A stretch of DNA of 64,000 nt from Vandiemenella viatica (taxonomy: Eukaryota > Arthropoda > Insecta > Orthoptera > Morabidae): positions 182,924,494-182,988,493 of the forward strand of contig JARYHS010008074.1 in the NCBI GenBank assembly GCA_031002005.1, read 5' to 3'. Below, piece by piece: positions 45,246 to 55,929 of the stretch; positions within the stretch are counted from its first letter, which is position 1, and every line of letters starts with the position of its first letter. Below the pieces are notes generated by a model that saw nothing but the letters and a program-made list of their open reading frames with translations, had not been told where the DNA came from and ran no database searches. Position numbers and translations under genes: made by a program.

Positions 45246-45917
45246 TAGTGTTCACTGGTTTGCTTAAGGAGCGACTGCTGGTCTGCTCCACGGGCATCAA
45301 TATTTATAGCCTCCGACCCTGCCCTCCCACTCCCGCCTCGGTGTTCCGATAGCATTGGTAGGGGTGTTGCGTTGAAGCGCGTTGAGCAGAAACCATCAGT
45401 TTGTATGCCACCTCTGTCGCGCACATTGCCTCGGCTCTGGTATTCGCGAAGCCGCTTCATTGCTGGGTTCCAAGCTTGTCTTTGTTTATGAGGTTACTCC
45501 ATAGTTGGATCTCAATGGCTTCCTTATACACGTAGTCCCAGAAGTGAGATGTGAGGACACTGAAGTTCTGAGAAACACATCTCACTTTTGGGACTGTGTA
45601 TACAAGGAAGCCATTGAGTTCCGGCTATGGAATAACCTGATCAACCAAGATAACAGGTTCCAATGAAGCCAAGTTGTGAACCCAGCACTGAAGCGGCTCC
45701 GCAAACACCAGAGCCAAGGCACAGTGCACGATAGAGGTGGAATGCAGAATGAAATTCACTGCTCGACGTGACGGAGCATAACACCCCACCACCACTATTG
45801 GAGTGCCGCGGTGTGAGTGGAGAGGATGGGTCAAAGGGTATAAATACCACCCCAGCAGATCCAGCCCAGCAGTTGCGTCCTGGGACTGTGCTCCTCGCGG
45901 CAGCCAGCAGACGCAAC

Positions 45918-45948
45918 CTGAAGATGATGGTACATTAGGCCGTCGAAA
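45918..45948 (+). ncRNA. Hammerhead-like core (candidate), PLE plus arm
   Basis: CTGAAGA at 45918-45924, one extra T, GATGG pairing with CCGTC (one G-U pair), then GAAAA at 45945. It lies about 75 bp after the TATAAAT, so it would be near the 5' end of a transcript. Confidence 0.4.
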
Positions 45949-46122
45949 ATTCATTGTTTTACGATCAATTGATCCGGTCGCATGCCTGAGAAATTTTCAA
46001 GCATCATATTCACCAGGAAAACCTAACATCACATTGTCCTTCTTTATTGTTTAATCAACTTACTTACCCAGTGGTCATTGCTTGTTTGGTCATCATTTGA
46101 TTGTCCCCTCATCAACCTCTTC

Positions 46123-46293
46123 TGAGCCTGGTGGGTAAGTGGTAATGCTTGGTCCTGGCATTCAGGAGGAGATGGGTACAAATCTCTATCAGGCCATCCT
46201 AATATTGGCTTTCCATGACTTACCAAAATCATTCCAGGCCAATGTCAGAATGGTTCCACATCTATGAGGTGTAATGCCTTGAGTGGTAGAATA
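46123..46293 (+). mobile_element. tRNA-derived SINE, copy 4, diverged
   Basis: GAGCCTGGTGGGTAAGTGGT matches the SINE A-box region. ATCCTAATATTGGCTTTCCA and ATCATTCCAGGCCAATGTC match the body with many changes. The oldest copy of this family here. Confidence 0.65.
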
Positions 46294-46599
46294 TAACTAT
46301 TTCAGATCTTAAATAAACTCTCTCCTAAACCAATCATAAGTGGAAATGGGCATTCTTAAAATCTTATCTAATGAGTCATTAAGAATCCTTACTGGTACTG
46401 CCTACATATACGTCTCAAATGATGGAACCCGTGGAGTAGTCACTCAGTCTCCAGATTTACCATCTAGTGACTGTGTTCGACTGTGGTTGATCATGGAGGC
46501 TTGGATATGGTTCATACATAGTTGAGGGAAAGTGAAATAAGATTCAATATGGAGAGTAAACTGCTAATCATATATTCCAGTATGATAAACACAACTTTT
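46294..46599. other. Unassigned spacer
   Basis: A short open stretch (46340-46525) matches nothing I recognise. Confidence 0.4.
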
Positions 46600-47690
46600 T
46601 GCTGCTTCATGCTCTGCCCATTCTCTTGGACATTCATGACTGACAATACTTCCCTGTCATTAACAACGTGATAAAAGTGTTCCAGTTTCTTTAGACCAGT
46701 TGTTCCTGATATCTTTTTGCTATAAAAATTCCCAGTTTAAAGCTATAAAATCTGAAAAATGTATGTTTAAGTGTTACGACTTCATAACATTCAAATTACT
46801 GCATGCGCTCAAATGCACATGCACCTCTGTTTTTTCCCACTGGTTGAACCTCCTCTTTTAAAAAATGCCGATTCTTTTACAGCCTCCAGCTCCAGTAGTG
46901 ATTCATTCTGCCATCTCGAACAAGCCACCCTTTAATTTCATATGGAGGAACAGTCCAAAGTCAAAGGGTGCCAAATCATTTGAATAAGACGTATGAATGA
47001 TGACAGTAATGGAAGTTTTTACCAAAAACTGTTGTGTACAGCTCGAAATGTGGGTCAGTGTATTGTTATAATGCAGCAGGAAACTTTTCTCACTCCAAAG
47101 CTCCAGTCATTTTCTTCAAAAATCCTTGCAAAGACTTTGAATGTTTCAGTACATTGCCAAAATTCACAATCTGGCACAATGATCATGATCTTAACATTGC
47201 TCTTCACCTGTTGGCATTTCTTGGACCTTGGTGCCAGGGATTCTTCCACTTCAATGATTGTTGCTTCATTTCTGGCTCATAGCTCCAGCTTTCATCACTC
47301 ATAATGATGCGATATAAAGGTTTTTCTGATTGGGAGCAAGTGCTTTCAGTTCAGTGCAAACATCAGTGCATCACTGCTTTTGATCAATTGCCAACAGCAG
47401 CAGAAAAAACTTTGCTGCAATTCAATGTGTATTCATTTCTTCTGTTAAAATTTGCATGTTCAGTAATGTATGAGTAGTTTATCAGTGGTACTGTGACTTG
47501 TGAGCTGATGATCTTCATGAATAATTTCTTGGATTTGGTAATGGTGTGGTTGAACTGAAGTTTGGTCACCCTTAAATTCTAATAACCACTTTAAAACTTG
47601 CATACACCTTAGGGCTTTGTCTTCACATGCTTTCCTGATCATTTTATATCTTCCACTAGCACTTTTTCAGAGTTTAAAATGAAACTTCAC
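46600..47690 (-). pseudogene. Decayed mariner transposase
   Basis: Minus-strand frames give an N-terminal LRCMQVLKWLLEFK block (HTH-linker of mariner, usual A.VFRWHK.FK). Then come KKCQQVKSNVKIMIIV (usual RPKKARQVKSNVK), DWSFG, FLVKTSITVIIHTSYSNDLA and PFDFGLF, the block with the third catalytic Asp. Stops throughout. Terminal repeats are not recognised. It is a different lineage from the one at 37345. Confidence 0.65.
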
Positions 47691-48516
47691 ACATAAGTGC
47701 TACTCTTTTATTCGTATTCATTGTAAAAATTGTGAAAGATATAATTAAACGTTGACATAAAGTTGCAGACAGAACAAACTGAACAAGAACTGTGCTAAAT
47801 TATATGGCAGTTGGATTAGTCTGCTCTTTTGTAAGAGTTATTGAGACATTGTTCAATGGGAGTGAATGTGAACTATTAATTTACATTTTGTCGTAAGTGG
47901 CAATTAATTTCAGACTTGTTCAGACAATTGTAGATAAGAATGCAGTTGAAGTCACTGAGGATTTTATAATAGCAGAGATATTGAGTGACTGGTTTAACGA
48001 GACCACTAGGGACTATCAACCGATGATGGGAGAGACTCCCTGTAAGTATAAATCAGGAAATTGCAAAATTTGAAATAGGTTTTCAGGAAATTATGAAGGA
48101 ACTCGTAAAGCTAAAAATTGCATAGGGCCTGATGTAGATAATATTACTACAGATGTATTAAAGATGGTGGGATAAGATTTTGTACTACCTTACCTTGAAA
48201 TTTTATTTAAAATGAGTGGAGTCTTGCTGATTACCAGAGGACTTGAAAAGAGCAATAGTAGTTGTGGTACATAAAAAGTGAAAGGGGGTGGTGACAAATA
48301 GGGTTAAAAATTACACGTCGATTAGTTTGGCAATAGTCATAGGCAAAATGATGGAAAAATTGATATGCAGCTATATCAGAAATATCTGTGAAGAAAGAAA
48401 CTGGCTTGCAGATTGACAACATGGCTTTAGGCAAGGATATTCTTGTGAATCTCAGGTGGTGGGCTATATGCAAGATATTTCCAATCAATTTGACAAGGGA
48501 GGCCAAGTTGATAGTG

Positions 48517-48957
48517 CAGAACATTGGTGGCCAATCTTTTCAGCAGCCGGGCCAAATTTTAGAAATAGAATATCCCAATGGGCCGCATGTTCTACTTCCT
48601 TGGAAAAAATACTTAAATATTTAAAAAAAAAAATACTTAAATATTTTTTTTAAAAAGGCGCTATAAATGAAACATACGTATTTAATGAAATATTAAAACT
48701 ATAATTATTTTAATGCAACTTTTGACTTTGTTTGGCAGAACTAAGTGCATCAATGTTAATGTGAAAAGTAGTGGTGGCTATTCGCATGAATATCAATGAT
48801 TTGTGTCAACTGTATATGCTCACTAGTTAAGGTGATTGGTGATATTGGTTTAAAATCAGGTTAACTTCGTGATGTATTGTTTGGCATGGCCGTTGAAAGT
48901 TAAAGTTTACCTATATAATAATCCTGCTCTGCAGGCCGCGAGTTGGCCATCCCTGCA
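48517..48957. mobile_element. hAT-like non-autonomous insertion in the LINE
   Basis: It interrupts the LINE frame between GGQVD and MAFDRVSHKM. The ends CAGAACATTGGTGGCCAATC and, reversed, CAGGGATGGCCAACTCGCGG share CAG...TGGCCAA, in the style of hAT ends. The middle is AT-rich. Target duplication not clear. Confidence 0.5.
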
Positions 48958-49286
48958 CTAGTTCTTCTTATGGCATTTGACAGAGTGAGTCATAAAATGA
49001 TTTTGATGAAAAAGTTACTTGCTGGGTAGAGGAATTCTTAAAAACAGAAATCAAAGTGTTGGAGTAGGAAATACGTTATCAAAGGAGGTGAAAGTAAATA
49101 TGAGAAAGCCTCAGGATAGTGTATTGGGACCATTCCTGTTCATTATTCTAAAGAATGATTATGTTGATGGTTTAAGGTCAGAATTTAGGTTTTTTGCATA
49201 TAACATAATGGTATAAAATAGGATCAAAACGGTAAAAGACTGTGAACAGCTACAGGGTCGCTTGAATATAATATCTAAATGGATAG

Positions 49287-50742
49287 CAGGGTGGCCACAG
49301 ACCTGGAAAACCTGGAACATCTGGAATTATCAGGGAATTTAAAGCAACCTTGAAATATCATGGAAATATCAGGGAATCCAAGTAATTTCAAAAATTATCA
49401 GGGAATTTTAATTGCAACAACCCAAAATTTGGAAGTTTTTTATAATTTATTTTAATATTTAACTTTTGCATTAAATGATTCAGCTTTAATTTTTTTGTCA
49501 TAAAATAGCCAACAAATGCCGCATTTAGACTAGCAACTTGCATCTCGTCTTGCGCCTCATTGAGATAGGTTGACGAGATGTTTGTACGCGAGCGCTGACA
49601 TGAACTCTCTCTGGAACTCAGCATTCGAAATTACATTTTTTTTAAAAAAAGGTGGATGACATCTAAATCAGAATTATAGTACTACATGTAAACTCAGAAG
49701 TTATATTTTTTACTGAATAAAACAGCAATCGTAGAGGAGTAAGTTTATAAAGGTGTTTTTATTTTTCACTAAACAGTTTTACAATTTCAAGCAAAGTGTG
49801 AAACAGATAATCCAAAATAATTGAATTTGTGGAGAGTCTTTGAAATCCTGTAGAATGTCAAAAGCTGGTTTTGAACTTCTTTTGAGAAAAATTGAGCCTT
49901 TAATATCAAAACAAAAGCCTAAATTCAAGATACCAATGCCAGCAAAAATGTGAATAGCGATACTTATACGGCGTTATAACTTTTTTGTAATAATGAATAG
50001 GTGAATTAAAGCAGGAATAAAATAATACGTAAGATCATGTAAATACTAACCAGAGGTCTAAATATGCAGGATTTATAAAGTTTTGCGTCATTCAAAGCTG
50101 TTTCAAATGCTGAATCGATATGACAGTATAAACATTGTGCTCGTGCCTTTGACTTGCACCAAATAAACCACTGCCAAGGCGAGCGGCACAGGCAAGCAAC
50201 CACGCAGGGTGAACCAACACGATTGTATGGTTTATGCAAACTCGTGTTCATGCTATCTTGCGTAGACTCGCGGAAACTTAAGCGAAAGTGTTAACGTGGC
50301 AACAGAAGAAATTGAAGATCAAACAAAGGAAGCTACCATAACTGAACCAGAAGATTTGAAAAGAAAAGTTTAGCAAATGAAAAAAGTCCAGTTACTGATG
50401 AACAATTTAAAAATCTTCAGTTTGTTTATCTACCAAATATTGAAAGATTACTACTTTGTTCTAGTTCATATTAGTCATTATCTTATTTTTGTGCTACTCA
50501 TTTTTAATTATACTTCTTAAGATTACTAAATTAGTTATAAAATTTTCAAATAAACATGTTTCTTTTTCTAATTTTTTTAGTTTTATGTCAGATTTAATTA
50601 TTTACAATCAAAATATAATTAAAACTTTAAATATCTTAATCGTGCAAATAAACTTTCTAAATCAGGGAAAAATATGGCAAATTTTTCTGGAAAACCTGGA
50701 AACATCAGGGAATTTTTAAATCATTACCTTGTGGCCACCCTG
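49287..50742. mobile_element. 1.46 kb TIR element inside the LINE
   Basis: The ends are exact inverted repeats CAGGGTGGCCAC. GATAG occurs on both sides (49282-49286, 50743-50747; extendable to 7 bp by shifting the border). Removing 49287-50742 restores the LINE frame. Both subterminal regions are rich in ACCTGGAAA and ATCAGGGAA. No transposase recognised. Superfamily uncertain; hAT-like by end sequence. Confidence 0.8.
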
Positions 50743-51513
50743 GATAGGTCAGCATGGAATGAAGATAAATGCCAACAAGAATTGGCTTATTAGGTACACA
50801 GATAAAATGGCTAAAGATTGGTTATGATTATAGGGTGGGGTCAGAATTGCTTGTTGAAGGCTTGAAGTGTAAATATGTTGACATAACATTTGATAATAAA
50901 CCCAACTGGACTGAGTATATTGGGCGGGTGGTAGGAAAAGGTTACAAATCCTACATTTACTGGAGAGGGTGATGGGAGGATGTACCAAAGAATTTAGGGA
51001 ATTGGCTTACAGAACTTTGGTTGTCCATTGGTTGAATAAGGTGCTGTAGTTTGGGACCTAAATTTTAGTTATCAACTACAGGAGTTGTAGGGTACACAAA
51101 GAATAGGAGCTAGATTTGTTTGTGGAAATTACCACAGCACCCAGTCAATATCTGATACAATAAAGGAGTGGGATTGGGAGTCATTGTAGGACAGGATGAG
51201 GGTGAAGTGAGTTTTGGGAAAGTATAAGGCATATGTTGGTGATGGGGCTTGGAGGTATATTGGTTGAAGAATTATGAGTAGTGCATAAAAGGGAGAAGAT
51301 GACCATGACTACAGGCTGGCACTAGATTTCATGCACAAGAGAGTGGGAAAATTTTCTTTTGTTAAGGGTGTCTGGGATTCGAACAAATTACCAAGTGAAG
51401 TGATGAATAATTAACCAAAAACGCTGAAGGAACTTAAAGCTAAAATTTTAAAACTGCAAAAGCGGATTGTGGGAGTAATTTAACACTCAAACTATTAATA
51501 ATAATAATAGCCA

Positions 51514-51943
51514 CTTTTTCAAATTTGCATTTTGGAGATGAATATAGACAACATTTAATTGGTGCACATCTAGTTGGAATTTTTAAGACAATAAATCACC
51601 TTATGATTAGTTTAAATGCACTCTTTTGTTAACTGCTCTACAATTTCTAAAGCTACAATCTTCCACATCCCTATCCTGTACTGGAGAACTCATATCAATC
51701 TGACAGCAGTGTATCTAATTCGATTAAGAAGTTAACTGTAATTCTAAAACACTATCGTCAGTGAAACCTGAATATTAAATTATTAGGCCATGGCAAGTAG
51801 CCTTACATGATCTTAATAGTTTGGGGGTAATATGCAGTATTTTCACTGGTAGATTAAAATACTCTCCCTGTTGCAATGCACGCAATACGGAATGTGAGGA
51901 ATAGCATTGTGTTTGAGATTTGATTTAATTTAATTTAATAGCG
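51514..51943. other. Unassigned spacer
   Basis: AT-rich, nothing recognised. Confidence 0.5.
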
Positions 51944-53530
51944 ATGGAGGCTACATTCTGGTGGCAATTTATGTACATGCCAATTTTCTCCCTTTCTCAT
52001 ACCTGTCTACTTTTGCCCTCTTTACAACCCACTGTGAGCGCATTTCAGTCTCCGACACATCCGCTGGCAAGATATTTGGCAGATAAGCTAAATAATCTAT
52101 GTGACTTAACTTTTATAGTTCGGAATTCTTCTGATTTTATAAACAGGATCAAGGACAGGAGTCTGGAAGACAACGACTTACTAGTTAGCTTCGACGTCAC
52201 ATCACTGTTAAAAAACGTGCCAATTGATGAAGCCATCAATGTTATCAGGGAACGACTAGGATATCTCAGTCTGCCGGAAGAATGGGCGTCACTTACTGAT
52301 TTCTGTTTTAGGCTTACCTTCTTTCAATACAAAGATGACTTCTACCAACAGGGAGCAGCGATGGGTTGCCCACTGTCTCCAATTGAGGCTGATGTGTTTA
52401 TGGAGGCATTTGAGGCTGTCTGAAACCTTCTTTATGGCTGCGTTACGTGGATGACACATTTTTTATTTCGCCTCATGGGCAAGAATCCCTCGAAGCTTTT
52501 TTCCAACACTTAAATAGTGCCCATGACAAAATTAAATTCACCATTGAAGTTGAGGTGGACAAACAACTATGGACGTAATTGTGAAGCAGAGGGAAGATGG
52601 CTCCCTAGGCCATGGAGTTTAGCACAAGCCCATTCACATGAATCGCTTCTTGCATGCAGCTTCTCACCACCATCCAGCAGTGAAACGTGAAATTTTAAAA
52701 ACTTTAACTGTCCATGCTTCCATTATCAGTGACAAAGCGAGCATAGCCGCAGAAAGAGAAATTTTAAAGGAGACATTTCTGGCCAACGGCTGCGGCCTTG
52801 CCTTAATGTTATCAATAAGGTCACCGCAAGGCTTGAACCTCGAGCACCACCCTGTGCTCTTGCACCAGAAGTTTAAGCCAGAAGACGAACAGACGGACCC
52901 ATGCAGTATTAACCTACGTCCACAGGGTGATGGATAAAATCAGCCGTCTTTTTAAAGAAGAAAAATATCCTTCCAATATACAGAGCATCTAGGAAGATTT
53001 TTGATGTGCTTTTAAAGGTTAAAGACCGTAGGGAGAAGTTGCAGACAGTAGGCGTATACCAAATACCCCGTAGTTATGACCAAGTGTATATTGGTGAAAC
53101 TGGAGAGACAGTCAAGGAAAGGCTGTGTGAACACATAAGACATCTTAAAAATCAGCTGTAGCACAACATTCTGCTGACAGTGGGCATGCAAATTTATTCA
53201 GTGACACTAGTGTATTGGTTCAGGAAAGCAGATGTTGGCCCAGGCGTGTCAGAGAGGCGTTGGAAATAAAAAAAGACCAGATAATATGAACACGGACGGC
53301 AGGCTTCAACTTGACTAAATATGGTCATGCTTGATTAGGAAAACGCGGGACACAGGTCCCCATCGGACTTGCCACGCTGTTGCCGCTGTAGTTTGAGTGA
53401 CGTCAGTCCAAACAGTTAGCGCGTTCTTTGGGAGCTATATATATATGCAGCAGCAGTTCCAGCCATGGCAGTCCTCTGAAGAAGGCCACAAATTAATGGC
53501 CGTAATGTTAGGTTTCGATAAATTGATGCG
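51944..53530 (+). pseudogene. Penelope-like element: reverse transcriptase plus GIY-YIG nuclease
   Basis: The RT domain shows LLVSFDVTSLLKNVPIDEA (motif A, about 52180), DDFYQQGAAMGCPLSPIEAD (motif B, about 52340) and, after a frameshift near 52422, LWLRYVDDTFFISPHG (motif C, YVDD). Next come MDVIVKQREDGSLGHGV and a 99-codon frame starting MNRFLHAASHHHPAVKREIL, matching the thumb/linker of Penelope-like proteins. The C-terminal GIY-YIG nuclease is visible near 53060-53150 as YQIPRSY..VYIGETGETVKERLCEH, with stops before it. PDNMNTDGRLQL follows, then a TATA-like ATATATATATGCAGCAGCAG and a terminal motif at 53476-53510. The N-terminal part is missing or unrecognised. Penelope-like elements reverse-transcribe their RNA at nicks made by this nuclease. 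Confidence 0.88.
53476..53510 (+). ncRNA. Hammerhead-like core (degenerate) at PLE end
   Basis: CTGAAGA, extra A, GGCCA pairing perfectly with TGGCC, then GTAATG where relatives have GTCGAAATG. It is followed by GATAAATTGATGCGGTTCAT, matching the tail after the core at 45945 (GATCAATTGATCCGGTCGCA). Confidence 0.35.
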
Positions 53531-53599
53531 GTTCATCCCAGACAACCAAGATTACATCGACAACGACCTCGGAAGTTTGTGCAACCACTCAGCAAGTAG

Positions 53600-54250
53600 A
53601 ACTGTTAAGATCCCTTTAAATGCAACCCTGTGCTGGGAATTTACCTGGAAAGATAAGAAGAATTCTCGCACAATATTGCATAAGGAGTATCTTTAAACCA
53701 CCAGCAAAGGTTCATGATATGATGCATACAGTGAAGGATAATGTCACTTGAGTTCTGGGAGGGTATTAGATCCCATGTAAATGTGGCAAAATATTCATCA
53801 GCCTAACAATCAGAACCATAGAGGAACAACTCGTCGAGCACCAGCAACATCACTGCTTACTACAGTTAAAGACGTCTGTATTACCCAAACATGCCGTGGG
53901 AAATTTCCACACAATAAACTTCAACCATGTTGAAGTACTGGCTCAGACAGCGTATTTCTGGGAATTATTTAATAAGAGAATCATTGGAGATTATATTGAG
54001 TATCAACAGAAATAGTGGTCTCTTTTTGAGCGAAGCATGGAAGCCCATCATCCCAATATCTGCAACAGCAACGCGATAGACATGAAGTCTAGTTGACGCA
54101 GCGGGTCTCATTTACGATCGTTGGCCGCTGGTTTTTTTTTATGAGTCAGAATTGAGAGGCATTCACAGTAAGTGACGTGTTGTTGCCGTAGCAACTTCAG
54201 CCTACAATTTCATGTGATGAAGACAGTGGAGGTAGGTGTCAAAACATTGT
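53600..54250 (+). pseudogene. Second Penelope-like copy, GIY-YIG part and 3' end
   Basis: Frames give IPCKCGKIFISLTIRTIEEQ then LVEHQQHHCL (GIY-YIG; the usual CGKVYIG.TGRTIE.RL.EH), then PKHAVGNFHTINFNHVEVLA and AYFWELFNKRIIGDYIEYQQ, the PLE C-terminus. A 3' end with a degenerate hammerhead-like core follows at 54215-54244. Different lineage from the copy just upstream. Confidence 0.8.
54215..54244 (+). ncRNA. Hammerhead-like core (degenerate) at second PLE end
   Basis: TGATGA, extra A, GACA pairing with TGTC, then AAAACATT. Same layout as the other cores: UGANGA, one base, stem, AAA. Confidence 0.3.
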
Positions 54251-54309
54251 GTGTTACAGAACTTATCTAGAAGAACACCCAAGAAGAATTTATCATCTGC
54301 TGTATGCTG

Positions 54310-55250
54310 AAAAAGACTCTATTCTCACATAACAGTTACTGATTGTGTTCTGTAGTAATTTCTGGAGACAAATCTAGCAGCCTATCTTTGCAACTTGTTA
54401 CCCAAAATGTGGGTCCCATACTACAGCACTATATTCAAACAATTGTCTGACCAGAGTTTTGTAATCCAATTCCTTTACTTCTTTGATACATCCTTCAAAT
54501 GAAGGATTTTGAAACCTTTTCCTACCACCTGCCCAATGTGTCCTGCCCAGTTGAGTGTATTATCAAATGTTATGCTAAGATACTTACATTTCAAGTCTTC
54601 AGAAAGCGATTCCCTGCCCATCCTATAATCATAATCAACCTTTTAGTTTTCTTAATTCTGTGGATCTAATAATCCGACCCTACTTTCCATTTATCTTTAC
54701 CCCATATTGATATATTCAGCTATTTATCCTTTCAAAATCACTTTGCAGCTGTTCAGTCTTCTTCTGTTTTGATCCTATAATATAGCATTGTCCCCTGCAA
54801 ACAACCTAGCTCATTAACACAATGATTCATTAGAATAATGAATATCAATGATCCAAATACACTACCCTGCTGCACTCCCATTTTCATTCACATCCTCTTC
54901 TTTTGATATGGCATATTTTACACTAACTCTTTGCTTTGTACCTTTTGAGAATTCTTCTACCCAGCAAATCACTTTTTCATCCACTCCAATGGTTTTATCT
55001 TATTTACCTCCATTTTATGGCTCGCTCTGTCAAATGTCGTGGATGGATCTAGTGCTATCAATTTGACCTCCATTTCATCCAAAATATCTTGCATATAGTC
55101 CAACAGCTGAGATTTACCTGAATATCCTTGACTAAGACCATGTTTGGAAACCAGTTTCTTTCCTCACAGATGTTTTTGATGTGGTAGCGTACAATCTATC
55201 CATAAATTTATATACCACACATGTCAAACTGATCAGCCTGAAATTTTTGA
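54310..55250 (-). pseudogene. CR1/Jockey-like LINE fragment, minus strand
   Basis: Minus-strand blocks: KLVSKHGLSQGYSGKSQLLD, DYMQDILDEMEVKLIALD, TFDRASHKM, PLEWMKKVICWVEEFSKGTK, GRVFGSLIFIILMN-type motif B near 54840, then LKCKYLSITFDNTLNWAGHI and VVWDPHFG near 54410. The same family as 47920-51513 (shared LKCKY.ITFDN..NW). Catalytic block not intact. Confidence 0.8.
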
Positions 55251-55319
55251 CTATATATACATACTAAGGATTGATGTCGTATGAGACGGCGGTCGCTGAG
55301 TACATGTCTGACTCCGCCT

Positions 55320-55625
55320 GGTGTCTCACCTTCTGCACATATAAGGCTGCTGTAGGCCGAAATATTGCGCTCTATTGTGTGTGTGTGTGTTTTTGTTCGT
55401 CATCCAGCCGCCTTCATCTTTGGTAAGTGTGGGTCATGTAACACTTACCAAAGATGAAGGCAGCTGGAATGAGGAACACAAAAAAAATCCCACAAAAAGT
55501 GCAATATTTTGGCAATAGCCTTATTCGTGTGGAAGCAAGAAGTCCCGCACGAATAAGGCTATTGCCAAAATATTGCGCTTTTTTGTTTTCGTCGTCCCAG
55601 CCGCCTTCATATTTGGTAAGTGTTA
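55320..55625. repeat. Three-fold repeat in +/-/+ order (foldback plus extra copy)
   Basis: The unit AAATATTGCGC...TTTTGTT...CCAGCCGCCTTCAT...TTTGGTAAGTGT occurs plus at 55360-55432, minus at 55440-55520 and plus at 55558-55623. The last two form a hairpin centred near 55537 with arms of about 85 bp. A related plus copy lies at 59225-59310. These look like retroelement ends; each is preceded by a GGC...GCC mini-hairpin and AAAT. Confidence 0.7.
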
Positions 55626-55929
55626 GCTCATATTTCCCTATCCATCCTTAGTTCTATTGCCTTAAAGCATTGCTAATCGTTATTATATATATATATATAT
55701 ATTACAGCTATCGCCATTTCACGCTTCTCAATTTTTGTTGCACTCGGTCGCACCATTTATATTCTTGAAGTTGTGTGTTTAACATGACTTCTTCTGTCTC
55801 TCTTTCAGCTTCTTATTGGTCTTCCTTATTTCTTTCTTTTGGGCAGTGTCCATTCCCAATTTTTGGGGGGTTTTTTGGTATCTTTCATTCATTGAAGATG
55901 ACCAAACTGTGTGAAGCATTTCCCATCTA

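Larger units (their letters stand above)
45150..46030. repeat. Palindrome of two Penelope-like 3' ends
   Basis: The minus arm (45552 down to about 45160) and the plus arm (45574 to about 46030) carry the same sequence order around a spacer of about 20 bp. Each starts in the PLE C-terminal coding region (plus arm near 45590: TVYTRKPL in one frame, CVYKEAIEF in another). Each then has a TATA box (TATAAAT at 45839 plus; TATAAATATTG at about 45305 minus), a hammerhead-like core, and an end with GATCAATTGA and GAGAAATTTTCAAGC. Identity between arms is roughly 70-75 percent by eye, so this is either two independent copies or an old foldback. Confidence 0.75.
47920..51513 (+). pseudogene. CR1/Jockey-like LINE, split by two DNA elements
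   Basis: Plus-strand blocks in order: NCIGPDVDNITTDVLKMVG, KNYTSISLAIVIGKMMEKLI, a stretch near 48400-48460 matching NWLADQQHGFRQGYSCE, then a break at 48517. After it come MAFDRVSHKM near 48970, SQDSVLGPFLFIIL-type sequence near 49110 (usual GVPQGSVLGPLLF), EFRFFAYNIMV near 49190 (usual FADDI, catalytic Asp lost) and NIISKWIA. A second break follows at 49287. Beyond 50742 come MKINANK, LKCKYVDITFDNKPNWTEYI, LVVHWL..VVWD-type remains and QRIGARFVCGNYHSTQ. The 3' end is an (AAT)n run at 51497-51513, as in CR1-type LINEs. Heavily broken. Confidence 0.85.

Noticed and set aside
47034..47304. Two plus-strand frames of about 82 and 103 codons
   Set aside because: They are antisense shadows of the decayed mariner read on the minus strand.
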